From NCBI GenBank assembly GCA_030609785.1, contig JAUWTC010000081.1, positions 1-8,462 on the forward strand: a stretch of 8,462 nucleotides of DNA, given 5' to 3'. The first letter of the stretch is position 1. Every line of letters begins with the position of its first letter. Positions 1 to 6,406 of the stretch are shown in pieces. The notes under the pieces are model-generated. The model had not been told where the DNA came from. It saw only the letters and a list, made by a program, of their open reading frames with translations, and made no database searches. The translations under genes were made by a program, and so were the position numbers. This stretch comes from Holophagae bacterium. GTDB taxonomy: Bacteria > Acidobacteriota > Thermoanaerobaculia > Thermoanaerobaculales > Sulfomarinibacteraceae.

Positions 1-862
1 CAGTGGCCGGTTCGGTATCAAGGGGCCTGACCTCAACATCGGGCGAAGCAAGCCGGCCCTGCAACCGCCGGATGAGGCTCGGACACGCCTTGAAAGCCCC
101 GCCCGACAGAACGATCGGGTGCCGGTCGGGAAAGGTCAGCTGGTCCGCTACCGCCCTGGCGGCCCTTGCAAGATGACCGCCCGCCTGGTCCAGAAGCTCT
201 TCCGCCGCTCCGTCACCATCAAGGCTCGCCGTCTCCACCAGAGAAGCCAAATTGGCGACCCGATTGCGGGAGTATTCCTGGTCATAGAACCACTCCACCA
301 GCTCAGCGGGCTCGGAAATACTGAGCTTTGAGCAGATCAATTCGTAGAGGGTCGTGGCCGGGCCTCGTCCGTCAACCGCACGGATCGCGTGTCTCACCGC
401 ATAGTGGCCCAGCCAGAAGGCCGACCCTTCATCGCCGAGGAGATAGCCCCAACCCCCGGAACGCGCAGTCTTGCCGCTGGGATCGACTCCGTAGGCGATG
501 GACCCGGTCCCGGACGCCACGACGATTCCGACGCCATCGGGGGCGCCGGCAACCAGAGCGACCACGGCATCATTGACGACACGAACGGGCTGCCGCTGGC
601 CCAGACGGCGCAGGACTCCTCGGATCAACTCCTCCGCACCTGGCTGCCCAATACCGGCAATACCCAGGCAGAGCGCGGCCACCGGTTCGGGCGCCTCCAG
701 GGACTCAATGACGTCGAAGAGGACCTTTTCCACCTCGAGCTCTCCCTTGATGACCAGGTTGGCACTACCGGAAATCGCCTTGGAGAGCACCTTTCCGGAC
801 TCGTCGGCCAGGAGTCCAACAGTCTTGGTTCCACCGGCGTCGATTCCAATCACAAAGGACAT
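1..862 (-). CDS. BadF/BadG/BcrA/BcrD-type amino-sugar kinase (GlcNAc/MurNAc kinase-like), C-terminus cut by window edge
   Basis: This is a cytoplasmic ATP-dependent kinase of the sugar kinase/Hsp70/actin fold; 287 complete codons are visible and the end lies beyond base 1. Visible motifs are the N-terminal phosphate-1 loop GIDAGGTKT (residues 6-14), VNDAVVAL (96-103) followed by the second phosphate loop ASGTGSIAYG (116-125), the GGWGYLLGDEGSAFWLG stretch (136-152) typical of N-acetylglucosamine kinase relatives, and the adenosine-site motif VLSGGAFKA (251-259). The last residues resemble the family's C-terminal EPxxGA motif, so probably only a few dozen residues are missing. Start ATG at 862 has an AAGGAG ribosome site at 876-871 inside the end of the epimerase gene. 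It lies 3 bp after the epimerase stop, so the two are surely co-transcribed. Known members phosphorylate GlcNAc or MurNAc (MurK) or activate benzoyl-CoA-type reductases; with a dipeptide epimerase partner an amino-sugar kinase is favoured by inference. Confidence 0.85.
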   Translation of the reverse strand, partial: MSFVIGIDAGGTKTVGLLADESGKVLSKAISGSANLVIKGELEVEKVLFDVIESLEAPEPVAALCLGIAGIGQPGAEELIRGVLRRLGQRQPVRVVNDAVVALVAGAPDGVGIVVASGTGSIAYGVDPSGKTARSGGWGYLLGDEGSAFWLGHYAVRHAIRAVDGRGPATTLYELICSKLSISEPAELVEWFYDQEYSRNRVANLASLVETASLDGDGAAEELLDQAGGHLARAARAVADQLTFPDRHPIVLSGGAFKACPSLIRRLQGRLASPDVEVRPLDTEPAT

Positions 863-865
863 ATC

Positions 866-1882
866 TCAGTCTCCTTCCTGGCGATCTCGGACACCCAGGC
901 CGGGTTCGGACGGCAGGACGAGCTTGCCCTCGAAGACCTCGGCCCCGATGAAGGGGTCGTTCGTAATCAGGAGATTACCGTCGAGGTCAACGTAGTCGAC
1001 CAGAGGAGCGATATGGGCCGCAGCGGTGATCGCCATGGATGTTTCCACCATGCAGCCGAGCATGATCTTCAGTCCATGGGCGCGGGCCACGTGGATCATG
1101 CGCAGTGCCTCGCCCAGACCACCGCATTTCATCAGCTTGATATTGATGCCGTCGAACGCCTCGGCAAGGCGGGGAATGTCCTCGGCGCGCCCGACACTCT
1201 CGTCGGCCATCAGCGGCAGGGGACTCTGTCTCTTCAGCTCCCGCATTTCGGCCAATTGACCGGCAGGCAGCGGCTGCTCGACAAATTCAACCCCGAGATC
1301 CTGCAGCCATTCGAGGCGGGCCAGCGCATCCTCGAGAGTCCAGCCCTCGTTAGCATCCACCCTGATCGGGCAATCCGTAACCTTGCGAACTGTCTCCAAC
1401 ATGCGGCGGTCGTCCGGCGAGCCAAGTTTGACCTTCAAGACCTCGTAGCTTTCAGCCTCTCGAACCTTCTGCTCGATGATCTCGGGCGTATCCATCCCGA
1501 TGGTGAACGACGTCACCGGCATGGTGCCCTTGTCGATGCCCATCATCCGGTACAGCGGTGCGCCCAACCTCTTCCCGGCCAGGTCACGCAACGCCATGTC
1601 CACGGCGGCCTCCGCTGCCGGCTGCCCCACAATAGCGACCCTCCCGGCCGCTGATTCAAAGACCCAGGGGTCACCTATTTGAGCCACCATCGCCTCGGCC
1701 GCCCGGGCCGCCGACTCGGCGTCCTGCCCGTATCGGGCAATCGGCGCCGCTTCTCCGCGACCGATCAGACCATCGTGTTCGATCTCAACGATCAGAACCC
1801 GACGAGAATCGCTGTCACCCCGGGCCAGGCGAAAAGTATGGCGAAGTTGAAGGTCAATCGCGTTGTGGCGAAGTCGCATCAT
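866..1882 (-). CDS. Dipeptide epimerase (L-Ala-D/L-Glu epimerase type, enolase superfamily)
   Basis: A 338-aa cytoplasmic enzyme of the muconate-lactonizing subgroup of the enolase superfamily, expected to interconvert L-Ala-D-Glu and L-Ala-L-Glu during murein peptide recycling. Everything needed is visible: catalytic KVK (residues 150-152), metal ligands in DANEGW (Asp176), EQP (Glu202) and ADES (Asp227), second catalytic lysine in IKLMKCGG (Lys249), and DLDG (Asp299, Asp301), the pair that binds the dipeptide ammonium group in characterised family members. GCMVETS (276-282) is also typical. Length is normal. A TTG start at 1894 is possible, but ATG at 1882 has GAGG six bases upstream and gives an N-terminus closer to the family, so it is chosen; ATG at 1879 is equally reachable. 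It is the first gene of the minus-strand pair with the kinase. Substrate specificity could be another dipeptide, since this subgroup is diverse. Confidence 0.9.
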   Translation of the reverse strand: MMRLRHNAIDLQLRHTFRLARGDSDSRRVLIVEIEHDGLIGRGEAAPIARYGQDAESAARAAEAMVAQIGDPWVFESAAGRVAIVGQPAAEAAVDMALRDLAGKRLGAPLYRMMGIDKGTMPVTSFTIGMDTPEIIEQKVREAESYEVLKVKLGSPDDRRMLETVRKVTDCPIRVDANEGWTLEDALARLEWLQDLGVEFVEQPLPAGQLAEMRELKRQSPLPLMADESVGRAEDIPRLAEAFDGINIKLMKCGGLGEALRMIHVARAHGLKIMLGCMVETSMAITAAAHIAPLVDYVDLDGNLLITNDPFIGAEVFEGKLVLPSEPGLGVRDRQEGD

Positions 1883-1930
1883 CTCTTGCCTCAAAGTGGT
1901 TCAATACCCTGTCCAAAATTTCATTTGAGA

Positions 1931-1962
1931 ATGATAGCACCGGCTGTCACCGCTCTGATCAA
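1931..1962 (-). promoter_or_regulatory. Possible promoter of the epimerase-kinase pair
   Basis: Reading the minus strand, TATCAT (1936-1931) resembles a -10 box, with TTGATC (1962-1957) as a -35 candidate. The spacer is 20 bp, longer than ideal, so this is weak. It sits between the epimerase start and the palindromic repeat at 1970-2092. Confidence 0.25.
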
Positions 1963-1969
1963 CAGGGCT

Positions 1970-2092
1970 AACCCCAACACCGTTCAGTTTAGGGAGGCTG
2001 AGGCAGGTGGGACGCCTGCCACCACAATGAGTCTGGTGTTGTTGTGGGTGCAGCCGTCTCGGCTGCACGGTTAACTGAACAGTATTGGGGCT
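1970..2092. repeat. MITE-like palindromic element, 123 bp
   Basis: The outer 20 bp on each side (1970-1989 and 2073-2092) are inverted copies matching at 17 of 20 positions, with GTTCAGTT identical at the inner edge. Inside are two more hairpins: GGCAGG/CCTGCC (2002-2007 with 2015-2020) and a perfect 9-bp stem GTGCAGCCG/CGGCTGCAC (2048-2056 with 2060-2068, loop TCT). CACCACAA (2020-2027) can also pair with TTGTGGGTG (2042-2050) with one bulge. No ORF and no T-tract follow, so it is not a normal intrinsic terminator. Its compact nested symmetry between two divergent genes suggests a miniature inverted-repeat or REP-type dispersed element. No target duplication was recognised. Copy number in the genome cannot be judged here. 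Confidence 0.6.
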
Positions 2093-2134
2093 GAAGGTCC
2101 GGACGGTCACTTCGTTGTTCCGGGCCCGCCGGGT

Positions 2135-2140
2135 TAGGAT
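2135..2140 (+). promoter_or_regulatory. GGG-TTAGGAT box just before the sulfatase-like gene
   Basis: TAGGAT preceded by GGGT lies six bases before the ATG at 2147. It can be read as a -10 box of a nearly leaderless transcript, or AGGA (2136-2139) as a Shine-Dalgarno site with 7-base spacing. Similar boxes precede the antiporter and the serine hydrolase. No convincing -35 was seen. Confidence 0.3.
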
Positions 2141-2146
2141 CCCATC

Positions 2147-4189
2147 ATGCACATACGAGCCACCCAAAACCTGATTCTCGTCTTCCTGGTCCTGATTGCC
2201 GTTTCCTGCTCGCACGAAGAGCCACGCCCTACACCGACACCCGTACCTTCTCGGCCCTCCATCCTCCTGGTCACTCTGGACACAACCCGGGCCGACAGTG
2301 TGGGCTACGAGTCCGACGCCGTGGAGACCCCTGCGTTGGAGGCACTGGCCGCCCGTGGCATGCGTTTCTCACAAGGCTGGACGACCGCACCCATGACCCT
2401 GCCGGCCCATACCTCGATCTTGACCGGGCTCTATCCATCGGAACACGGGATCCATGAGAACTCGCGATTTCTCGACGATCAGCAGGTACTCCTGGCGGAT
2501 CGGCTTCGAGATGAGGGTTATCGCACGGCGGCCTTCATTTCCGGATATCCTCTCAAACGGCGTTTCGGACTGGCACGGGGATTCGACCACTACGACGACG
2601 ACCTGGGCAAGGGCAACGCTGAACGCCTTGCAGGCCCCACCACCAAACGTGCGCTTGAGTACCTGGAGTCCAATACGGACGGACCACTCTTTATCTGGGT
2701 CCACTACTTTGACCCCCACGAGCCGTACGAACCTCCGGAGCCTTTTCGTTCCTGCTATCCGTCATCGCCCTATCTCGGGGAAATCGCCTCGATGGACCAC
2801 GAACTGGGTCGGTTGATCGAGGCATTCGAACGGCGAAATCAAGGTCAACCCTCGAGAATCGTGGTGGTCGGTGACCACGGCGAGGGCCTCGGCGATCACG
2901 GGGAGACCCTGCACGGAAACCTTTTGTATCAGGAGGTGATGCGCGTACCCCTGATTCTGGCGGGCAGCGGAATCCCGAAAGCTCATGTGGAGACCCCGGT
3001 CAGTACCCGGCGCATCTTCGACACAATTCTCGGCTGGGCCGGTCTTGGTGGCGGTTTCGACCTGGCCAATGCCGCACCCGAGATCGTGTTGGCCGAAGCC
3101 CTCAAACCCTATCTCCAGTACGGATGGCAACCCCAGGTGATGGCAGTATTGGGTTCCACCAAGGTCATCCAGTCCGGGGAGACCGAGGTCTACGATCTGC
3201 ATTCGGACCCTGCGGAGTCCATGGATCTCGGCAGCAGCGCGGCGGTCAACCCGGAGATTACGAAAGCGATCAACGCATATCCACTGCCTTCTCTCGATGA
3301 AAGACCTTCCACCGAACACGTTGATCAGGAGACCAGGGAACAACTGGCGAGCCTGGGATATGTCGGGTGGGAGGGTTCGCCGGCCGTTCGGGACCATGCC
3401 CCCAGCCCCAAGGACATGACTCATATCTTCGCCGATCTTGACGCGGGATCGGCACTGTTTGTCAGGAAGGACTACGAGGCCTCGATCACGATCTTCGAGA
3501 ACGTGTTGGCCGAAGACCCCGAGAACCTGATGGTGACCATCCGGCTCGCGGTGGCCCACTCCATCATCGGGAACGAAAAGCGGGCGATGCAACTCTTCGA
3601 ACGGGCCCGACAGATCCAACCGGGCTCCATCGACCTCAAGCTCTATCTCGCCATGCACCATTTCCGGTTTCGACGGTGGGACCTCGCAGGCCCGCTCTTC
3701 GAGGATGTGCTGGCTGCGACGCCACGAAGACTGCCGGCGCTGGAGGCCCTGGCCCGCATTCGGGAAAATGAGGATCGGCTCGATGATGCGGCGCGGCTCG
3801 TGAAACGAACCATCGCCTTGAAAGAATCGCCCGGGGCAGAGTGGGTGAGGTTGGGCGAACTCGAGATGGCAATGGGCAATACTCCGGCAGCCATCCACGC
3901 ATTCGAGAATGCCCGGGACCTGCAAACACAGGCCTTCGAACACACCCTCGAACTCGGCGTCTTGTACCTCGCGGGCGGTCGTCCTGCCCCTGCAGCTGAG
4001 GCCCTCGATCGGGTTTCACCCAATCACCCCGGCTACTCCATGGCTCTTTTCAAGCGGGCCCAGGCAGCCGTCCTTCTGGGCGAACCTGACTGGAGGGAGC
4101 GTGTTCGTTTCGCATCCGAAAGAGCTGACCCCAACCTCCGCCGAATGATCGAAAGAGAACCGCTGTTTCAAGGGGCGCCCCGACCGTAG
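2147..4189 (+). CDS. Sulfatase-superfamily lipoprotein with C-terminal TPR region
   Basis: A 680-aa protein with a hydrophobic signal segment (residues 9-20) ending at Cys21 in a lipobox-like AVSC, so it is probably membrane-anchored and outside the cytoplasm. Residues 38-350 form an alkaline phosphatase/sulfatase-type domain: LVTLDTTRAD with metal ligand Asp45, APMTLPAHTSILTGLYP (81-97), HYFDPHEPY (186-194) and VGDHGEGLGDHGETLHG (241-257) with Asp243/His244. The nucleophile position (C/S-x-P-S-R in true sulfatases) is Thr84 in T-L-P-A-H, so a formylglycine-dependent sulfatase is unlikely. A threonine nucleophile, as in phosphoethanolamine or phosphoglycerol transferases of the same superfamily, or another phosphoester reaction is more plausible. 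Residues about 420-660 are helical, TPR-like repeats (for example SALFVRKDYEASITIFENVL, 435-454), suggesting a protein partner. It is divergent from the epimerase. The substrate is unknown. Confidence 0.85.
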   Translation: MHIRATQNLILVFLVLIAVSCSHEEPRPTPTPVPSRPSILLVTLDTTRADSVGYESDAVETPALEALAARGMRFSQGWTTAPMTLPAHTSILTGLYPSEHGIHENSRFLDDQQVLLADRLRDEGYRTAAFISGYPLKRRFGLARGFDHYDDDLGKGNAERLAGPTTKRALEYLESNTDGPLFIWVHYFDPHEPYEPPEPFRSCYPSSPYLGEIASMDHELGRLIEAFERRNQGQPSRIVVVGDHGEGLGDHGETLHGNLLYQEVMRVPLILAGSGIPKAHVETPVSTRRIFDTILGWAGLGGGFDLANAAPEIVLAEALKPYLQYGWQPQVMAVLGSTKVIQSGETEVYDLHSDPAESMDLGSSAAVNPEITKAINAYPLPSLDERPSTEHVDQETREQLASLGYVGWEGSPAVRDHAPSPKDMTHIFADLDAGSALFVRKDYEASITIFENVLAEDPENLMVTIRLAVAHSIIGNEKRAMQLFERARQIQPGSIDLKLYLAMHHFRFRRWDLAGPLFEDVLAATPRRLPALEALARIRENEDRLDDAARLVKRTIALKESPGAEWVRLGELEMAMGNTPAAIHAFENARDLQTQAFEHTLELGVLYLAGGRPAPAAEALDRVSPNHPGYSMALFKRAQAAVLLGEPDWRERVRFASERADPNLRRMIEREPLFQGAPRP

Positions 4190-4203
4190 CCACTAGGAAG
4201 ATG

Positions 4204-4233
4204 ATCCACGAAGGACACGAAGGAGCACGAAGA
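4204..4233 (+). repeat. Left terminal inverted repeat of copy A
   Basis: Thirty bases made of three CACGAAGG-type units. It matches the reverse complement of 4632-4661 at 29 of 30 positions. AAGGAG (4220-4225) inside it lies 7 bases before the ATG at 4233 and serves as the ribosome binding site of the GxxExxY gene; the A of the ATG is the last base of the repeat. Confidence 0.85.
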
Positions 4234-4610
4234 TGACTGAGCTGATATTGAAGGAAGAAGTTTTTGAGATCGTCGGGGCGGCGATTGAGGTGCATCGAGA
4301 ACTCGGATCAGGTTTTTTGGAAGCGGTCTATCAGGAAGCAATGGAGATCGAGTTATGCCAACGAGGAATCCCTTTTGGTGCTCAGGAACCGATGAGGGTT
4401 TCGTACAAGGGCAAGGTTCTTCGAAAAGAATATATCGCTGATTTAATCTGCTTTGATCAGGTCGTTGTTGAATTGAAGGCGTTGTGCGGGCTTTCCGGGA
4501 ACGAAGAAGCTCAAATTCTCAACTATCTGAAAACGAGTGGGTTGCGGGTTGGCATTCTCATTAACTTCGGCTCACACGGCAAGCTCGAATGGAAGAGATA
4601 TGTCAGATAG
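4233..4610 (+). CDS. GxxExxY protein, PD-(D/E)xK nuclease-like
   Basis: A 125-aa soluble protein with the family signature G-F-L-E-A-V-Y at residues 27-33 and an adjacent helix VHRELGSG (20-27). YIADLICFDQVVVELKAL (67-84) gives Asp70...Glu80-x-Lys82, the layout of a PD-(D/E)xK active site, and GLRVGILINFG plus LEWKRYVR (103-125) match the conserved end of this family. Length is usual for the family. The function is not established; a nuclease role is inferred from the fold. The gene is the only cargo of a terminal-repeat element, its ribosome site is supplied by the left repeat, and its base composition is lower in GC than its neighbours. Two truncated relatives occur at 6235-6405 and 7925-8089. 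It could be the element's own mobility or maintenance protein, or a passenger. Confidence 0.88.
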   Translation: MTELILKEEVFEIVGAAIEVHRELGSGFLEAVYQEAMEIELCQRGIPFGAQEPMRVSYKGKVLRKEYIADLICFDQVVVELKALCGLSGNEEAQILNYLKTSGLRVGILINFGSHGKLEWKRYVR

Positions 4611-4631
4611 CTGCGAAGTATTCTGTATTAC

Positions 4632-4661
4632 TCTTCGTGCCCCTTCGTGTCCTTCGTGGAT
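4632..4661 (-). repeat. Right terminal inverted repeat of copy A
   Basis: Inverted counterpart of 4204-4233 with one mismatch (a G in place of the A in AAGGAG, reading inward). It is followed by a second partial repeat (about 4673-4693) and a fragment CCCTTCGTGGACC (4697-4709), so the right side looks like a stack of repeat ends. Confidence 0.85.
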
Positions 4662-4734
4662 AGCTCTTGTTTTCCTTCGTGTCCTTCGTGGATAACCCTT
4701 CGTGGACCTTGGCCGTGGCTCCGGCGCTCTGGGG

Positions 4735-4740
4735 TATAGT
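4735..4740 (+). promoter_or_regulatory. TATAGT box before the NhaC gene
   Basis: GGGGTATAGT places a good -10-like hexamer nine bases before the ATG at 4750, and no Shine-Dalgarno sequence is present, which points to a leaderless or nearly leaderless transcript. TTGGCC (4709-4714) is the nearest -35 candidate, but its 20-bp spacer is long. The box lies just downstream of copy A, so the element's right end is immediately upstream of this promoter. Confidence 0.45.
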
Positions 4741-4749
4741 GCCCCAACC

Positions 4750-6186
4750 ATGACCTCCTACGGCATCTGGTCCCTCCTTCCCCCGCTGGCAGCTCTTGGT
4801 CTGGCATTATGGAAGAAGCAGATCTACCCGGCTCTTCTTCTGGGAGTGTGGATGGGCTGGTTGGTGGTCGAAGGCTGGAACCCGATCGCTGCGACGGGAT
4901 CAACGGTGAACTCGATCGTGGCCGTGTTCCAGGATGTGGGCAACACCAGGATCCTGCTCTACAGCCTGCTCGTTGGATCGGTCCTGACCCTGATCAGCGC
5001 CACCGGTGGTGTTCAAGGCTTTGTCGATTGGGTCTCTGAGCGCCGCTGGGTCATAAATCGGCGCCAGGCTCAGATGCTGCCCTTTCTCCTCGGTATTCTG
5101 ATTACGGTGGAGAGCTCCATCACCGCCCTCGTGGCGGGAACCGTGGGACGGCCCCTGACCGATCGATACCGGGTCAGCCGGGAGAAGCTCGCCTACATCT
5201 GTGATTCAACGTCTGCGCCGGTCTGCATCCTTGTTCCCTTCAACGGCTGGGGAGCGTTGGTGATCGGCCTGCTGGCCGTGCAGGATGTCGCCAATCCGGT
5301 AGCGGTCCTGCTGGGTAGCATTCGCTGGAATATTTACCCGATGCTCGCCATCCTGCTGGTCCTGGTGACGATCCTGACCGGCTGGGAGATCGGGCCGATG
5401 CGCTCGGCGGAACGTCGAGCCCTCAAGGAGGGCAAACTCCTGGCCGACGGCGCCCAGCCGATGGTGTCCGAAGAGGTATTGACGGCCAACCCTCATCCCG
5501 GTATCCAACCCAGGGCCCTCTATTTGATTCTCCCGGTCGTGACAATGGTCGGAGCCATCGTGGCTGGGATTCTCATCACCGGGAAACGGGGAAGCTCTGC
5601 CGACGCGGGACTCTGGGAGATGATCGAGGCCAGCTCCGGCTCGACCGCCGTCTTGTGGGCGGTTCTGGCAAGTCTGGCGGTCCTGACCGTCATCGCCCTG
5701 GGGCCGTGCCACATGCCGGCCAAGGACTTCATGACCCTTCTCTTCAAGGGAATGGGCGGAATGATCCCCGTGGTCTCCCTCCTGCTGCTTGCCTTTGCCC
5801 TGGGCATGGTCGTACGGGAACTGGGCACGGGCGCCTATGTGGCCGGGATCATCGGCGGCGTCGGCGGCGCCAAGGTGGCCGTCGCGGGATCATTTGTCCT
5901 GGCCTCGTTCATGGCCTTTGCGACCGGAACGTCCTGGGGCACTTTCGCTTTGATGGTGCCGATCGCCGTGCCGTTGGCGGCCGCACAGGGTGGCGAGCTG
6001 ACCCTCTATCTCGCCGCTGTCCTGGGCGGGGGCGTTTTCGGGGATCATTGCTCACCGATCTCGGATACCACCATCATCTCGTCCATGGCCTCGGCATCGG
6101 ATCACTTGGACCACGTGCGGACCCAGATCCCCTACGCCCTCCTGGGTGGCGCGGCGGCAGTCCTTTTTTATTTCGTCGTCAGCTGA
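4750..6186 (+). CDS. nhaC: NhaC-family Na+/H+ antiporter
   Basis: A 478-aa inner-membrane protein with roughly eleven or twelve hydrophobic segments. Diagnostic stretches are ESSITALVAGTVGRPLTDRY (121-140), CDSTSAPVCILVPFNGWGA (151-169), ATGTSWGTFALMVP (391-404) and, most specific, GDHCSPISDTTIISSMAS (431-448) followed by DHLDHVRTQIPYA. Members exchange Na+ for H+, and some relatives move malate/lactate or other organic acids, so the real substrate may differ. An in-frame GTG at 4702 would add 16 residues encoded by the flanking repeat sequence; it is rejected because ATG 4750 gives the normal N-terminus (MTSYGIWSLLPPLAAL) and lies right after a -10-like box. It is on the same strand as the sulfatase-like gene but separated from it by copy A. 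A sodium-coupled symporter lies further downstream. Confidence 0.9.
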   Translation: MTSYGIWSLLPPLAALGLALWKKQIYPALLLGVWMGWLVVEGWNPIAATGSTVNSIVAVFQDVGNTRILLYSLLVGSVLTLISATGGVQGFVDWVSERRWVINRRQAQMLPFLLGILITVESSITALVAGTVGRPLTDRYRVSREKLAYICDSTSAPVCILVPFNGWGALVIGLLAVQDVANPVAVLLGSIRWNIYPMLAILLVLVTILTGWEIGPMRSAERRALKEGKLLADGAQPMVSEEVLTANPHPGIQPRALYLILPVVTMVGAIVAGILITGKRGSSADAGLWEMIEASSGSTAVLWAVLASLAVLTVIALGPCHMPAKDFMTLLFKGMGGMIPVVSLLLLAFALGMVVRELGTGAYVAGIIGGVGGAKVAVAGSFVLASFMAFATGTSWGTFALMVPIAVPLAAAQGGELTLYLAAVLGGGVFGDHCSPISDTTIISSMASASDHLDHVRTQIPYALLGGAAAVLFYFVVS

Positions 6187-6234
6187 GGGTCGGACCAGAA
6201 AAATAATCCACGAAGGACACGAAGGAACACGAAG

Positions 6235-6405
6235 ATGACTGAACTGATATTGAAGGCGTTGTGCAGGCTTTCTGGAAACGAAGAAGCTCAAATTCTCAAC
6301 TACCTGAAAACAAGTGGGTTGCGAATTGGCATTCTCATTAACTTCGGTTCACACGGCAAGCTCGAATGGAAGAGATATGTCAGAGAGCTGCGAAGCCCTT
6401 CGTGA
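6235..6405 (+). pseudogene. GxxExxY remnant, in-frame deletion, 56 codons
   Basis: ATG at 6235 opens MTELILKALCRLSGNEEAQ, joining the first seven residues of the copy A protein directly to its residue 83 onward. The 75 deleted codons include the GxxExxY signature and the Asp/Glu of the PD-(D/E)xK core, so catalysis is lost. The frame is intact through LEWKRYVR, and the old stop TAG has become GAG, adding ELRSPS before TGA at 6403-6405. AAGGAA in the left repeat is a weak ribosome site. It ends one base before the stop of the convergent serine hydrolase gene. It is called a pseudogene because the core is gone, but a small translated peptide cannot be excluded. Confidence 0.6.
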
Positions 6406-6406
6406 A

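Larger units (their letters stand above)
4204..4693 (+). mobile_element. CACGAAGG terminal-repeat element, copy A (full length, with GxxExxY gene)
   Basis: Terminal inverted repeats of 30 bp lie at 4204-4233 and 4632-4661 and differ at one position. Each contains three CACGAAGG units spaced 9 and 10 bp. A second, shorter right-hand repeat ends at 4693 and is shared with copy C, so the right boundary is either 4661 or 4693. Between the repeats is one intact gene (4233-4610). Hand-counted GC over 4261-4500 is about 48%, against about 67% for 5641-5700 in the next gene, so the cargo is compositionally foreign. The element starts 14 bp after the sulfatase-like stop. No transposase and no clear target duplication were found, so mobility is inferred from repetition and end structure only. 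Confidence 0.7.

Noticed and set aside
389..1654. 421-aa plus-strand open frame
   Set aside because: It is antisense to the kinase and epimerase, which carry all expected motifs; the product shows no recognisable domain.
1883..1894. TTG start for the epimerase
   Set aside because: It would overlap the GAGG ribosome site that serves ATG 1882.
2762..3943. 393-aa minus-strand open frame
   Set aside because: It is antisense to the sulfatase-like gene and its product is composition-driven, without motifs.
4190..4203. Target site duplication flanking copies A, B and C
   Set aside because: No identical short direct repeat was found across either possible right boundary; only A/T-rich bases beside the left ends.
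4204..4661. Terminal inverted repeats as intrinsic terminators
   Set aside because: The arms are hundreds of bases apart and no T-tract follows a short stem.
4702..4749. GTG start for NhaC, adding 16 residues
   Set aside because: The extension is read partly from repeat debris and the TATAGT box, and the ATG at 4750 gives a family-like N-terminus.
4628..4903. 91-aa minus-strand open frame ending in STKDTKGHEE
   Set aside because: It is mostly antisense to the NhaC N-terminus; the familiar ending only reflects translation of the repeat.
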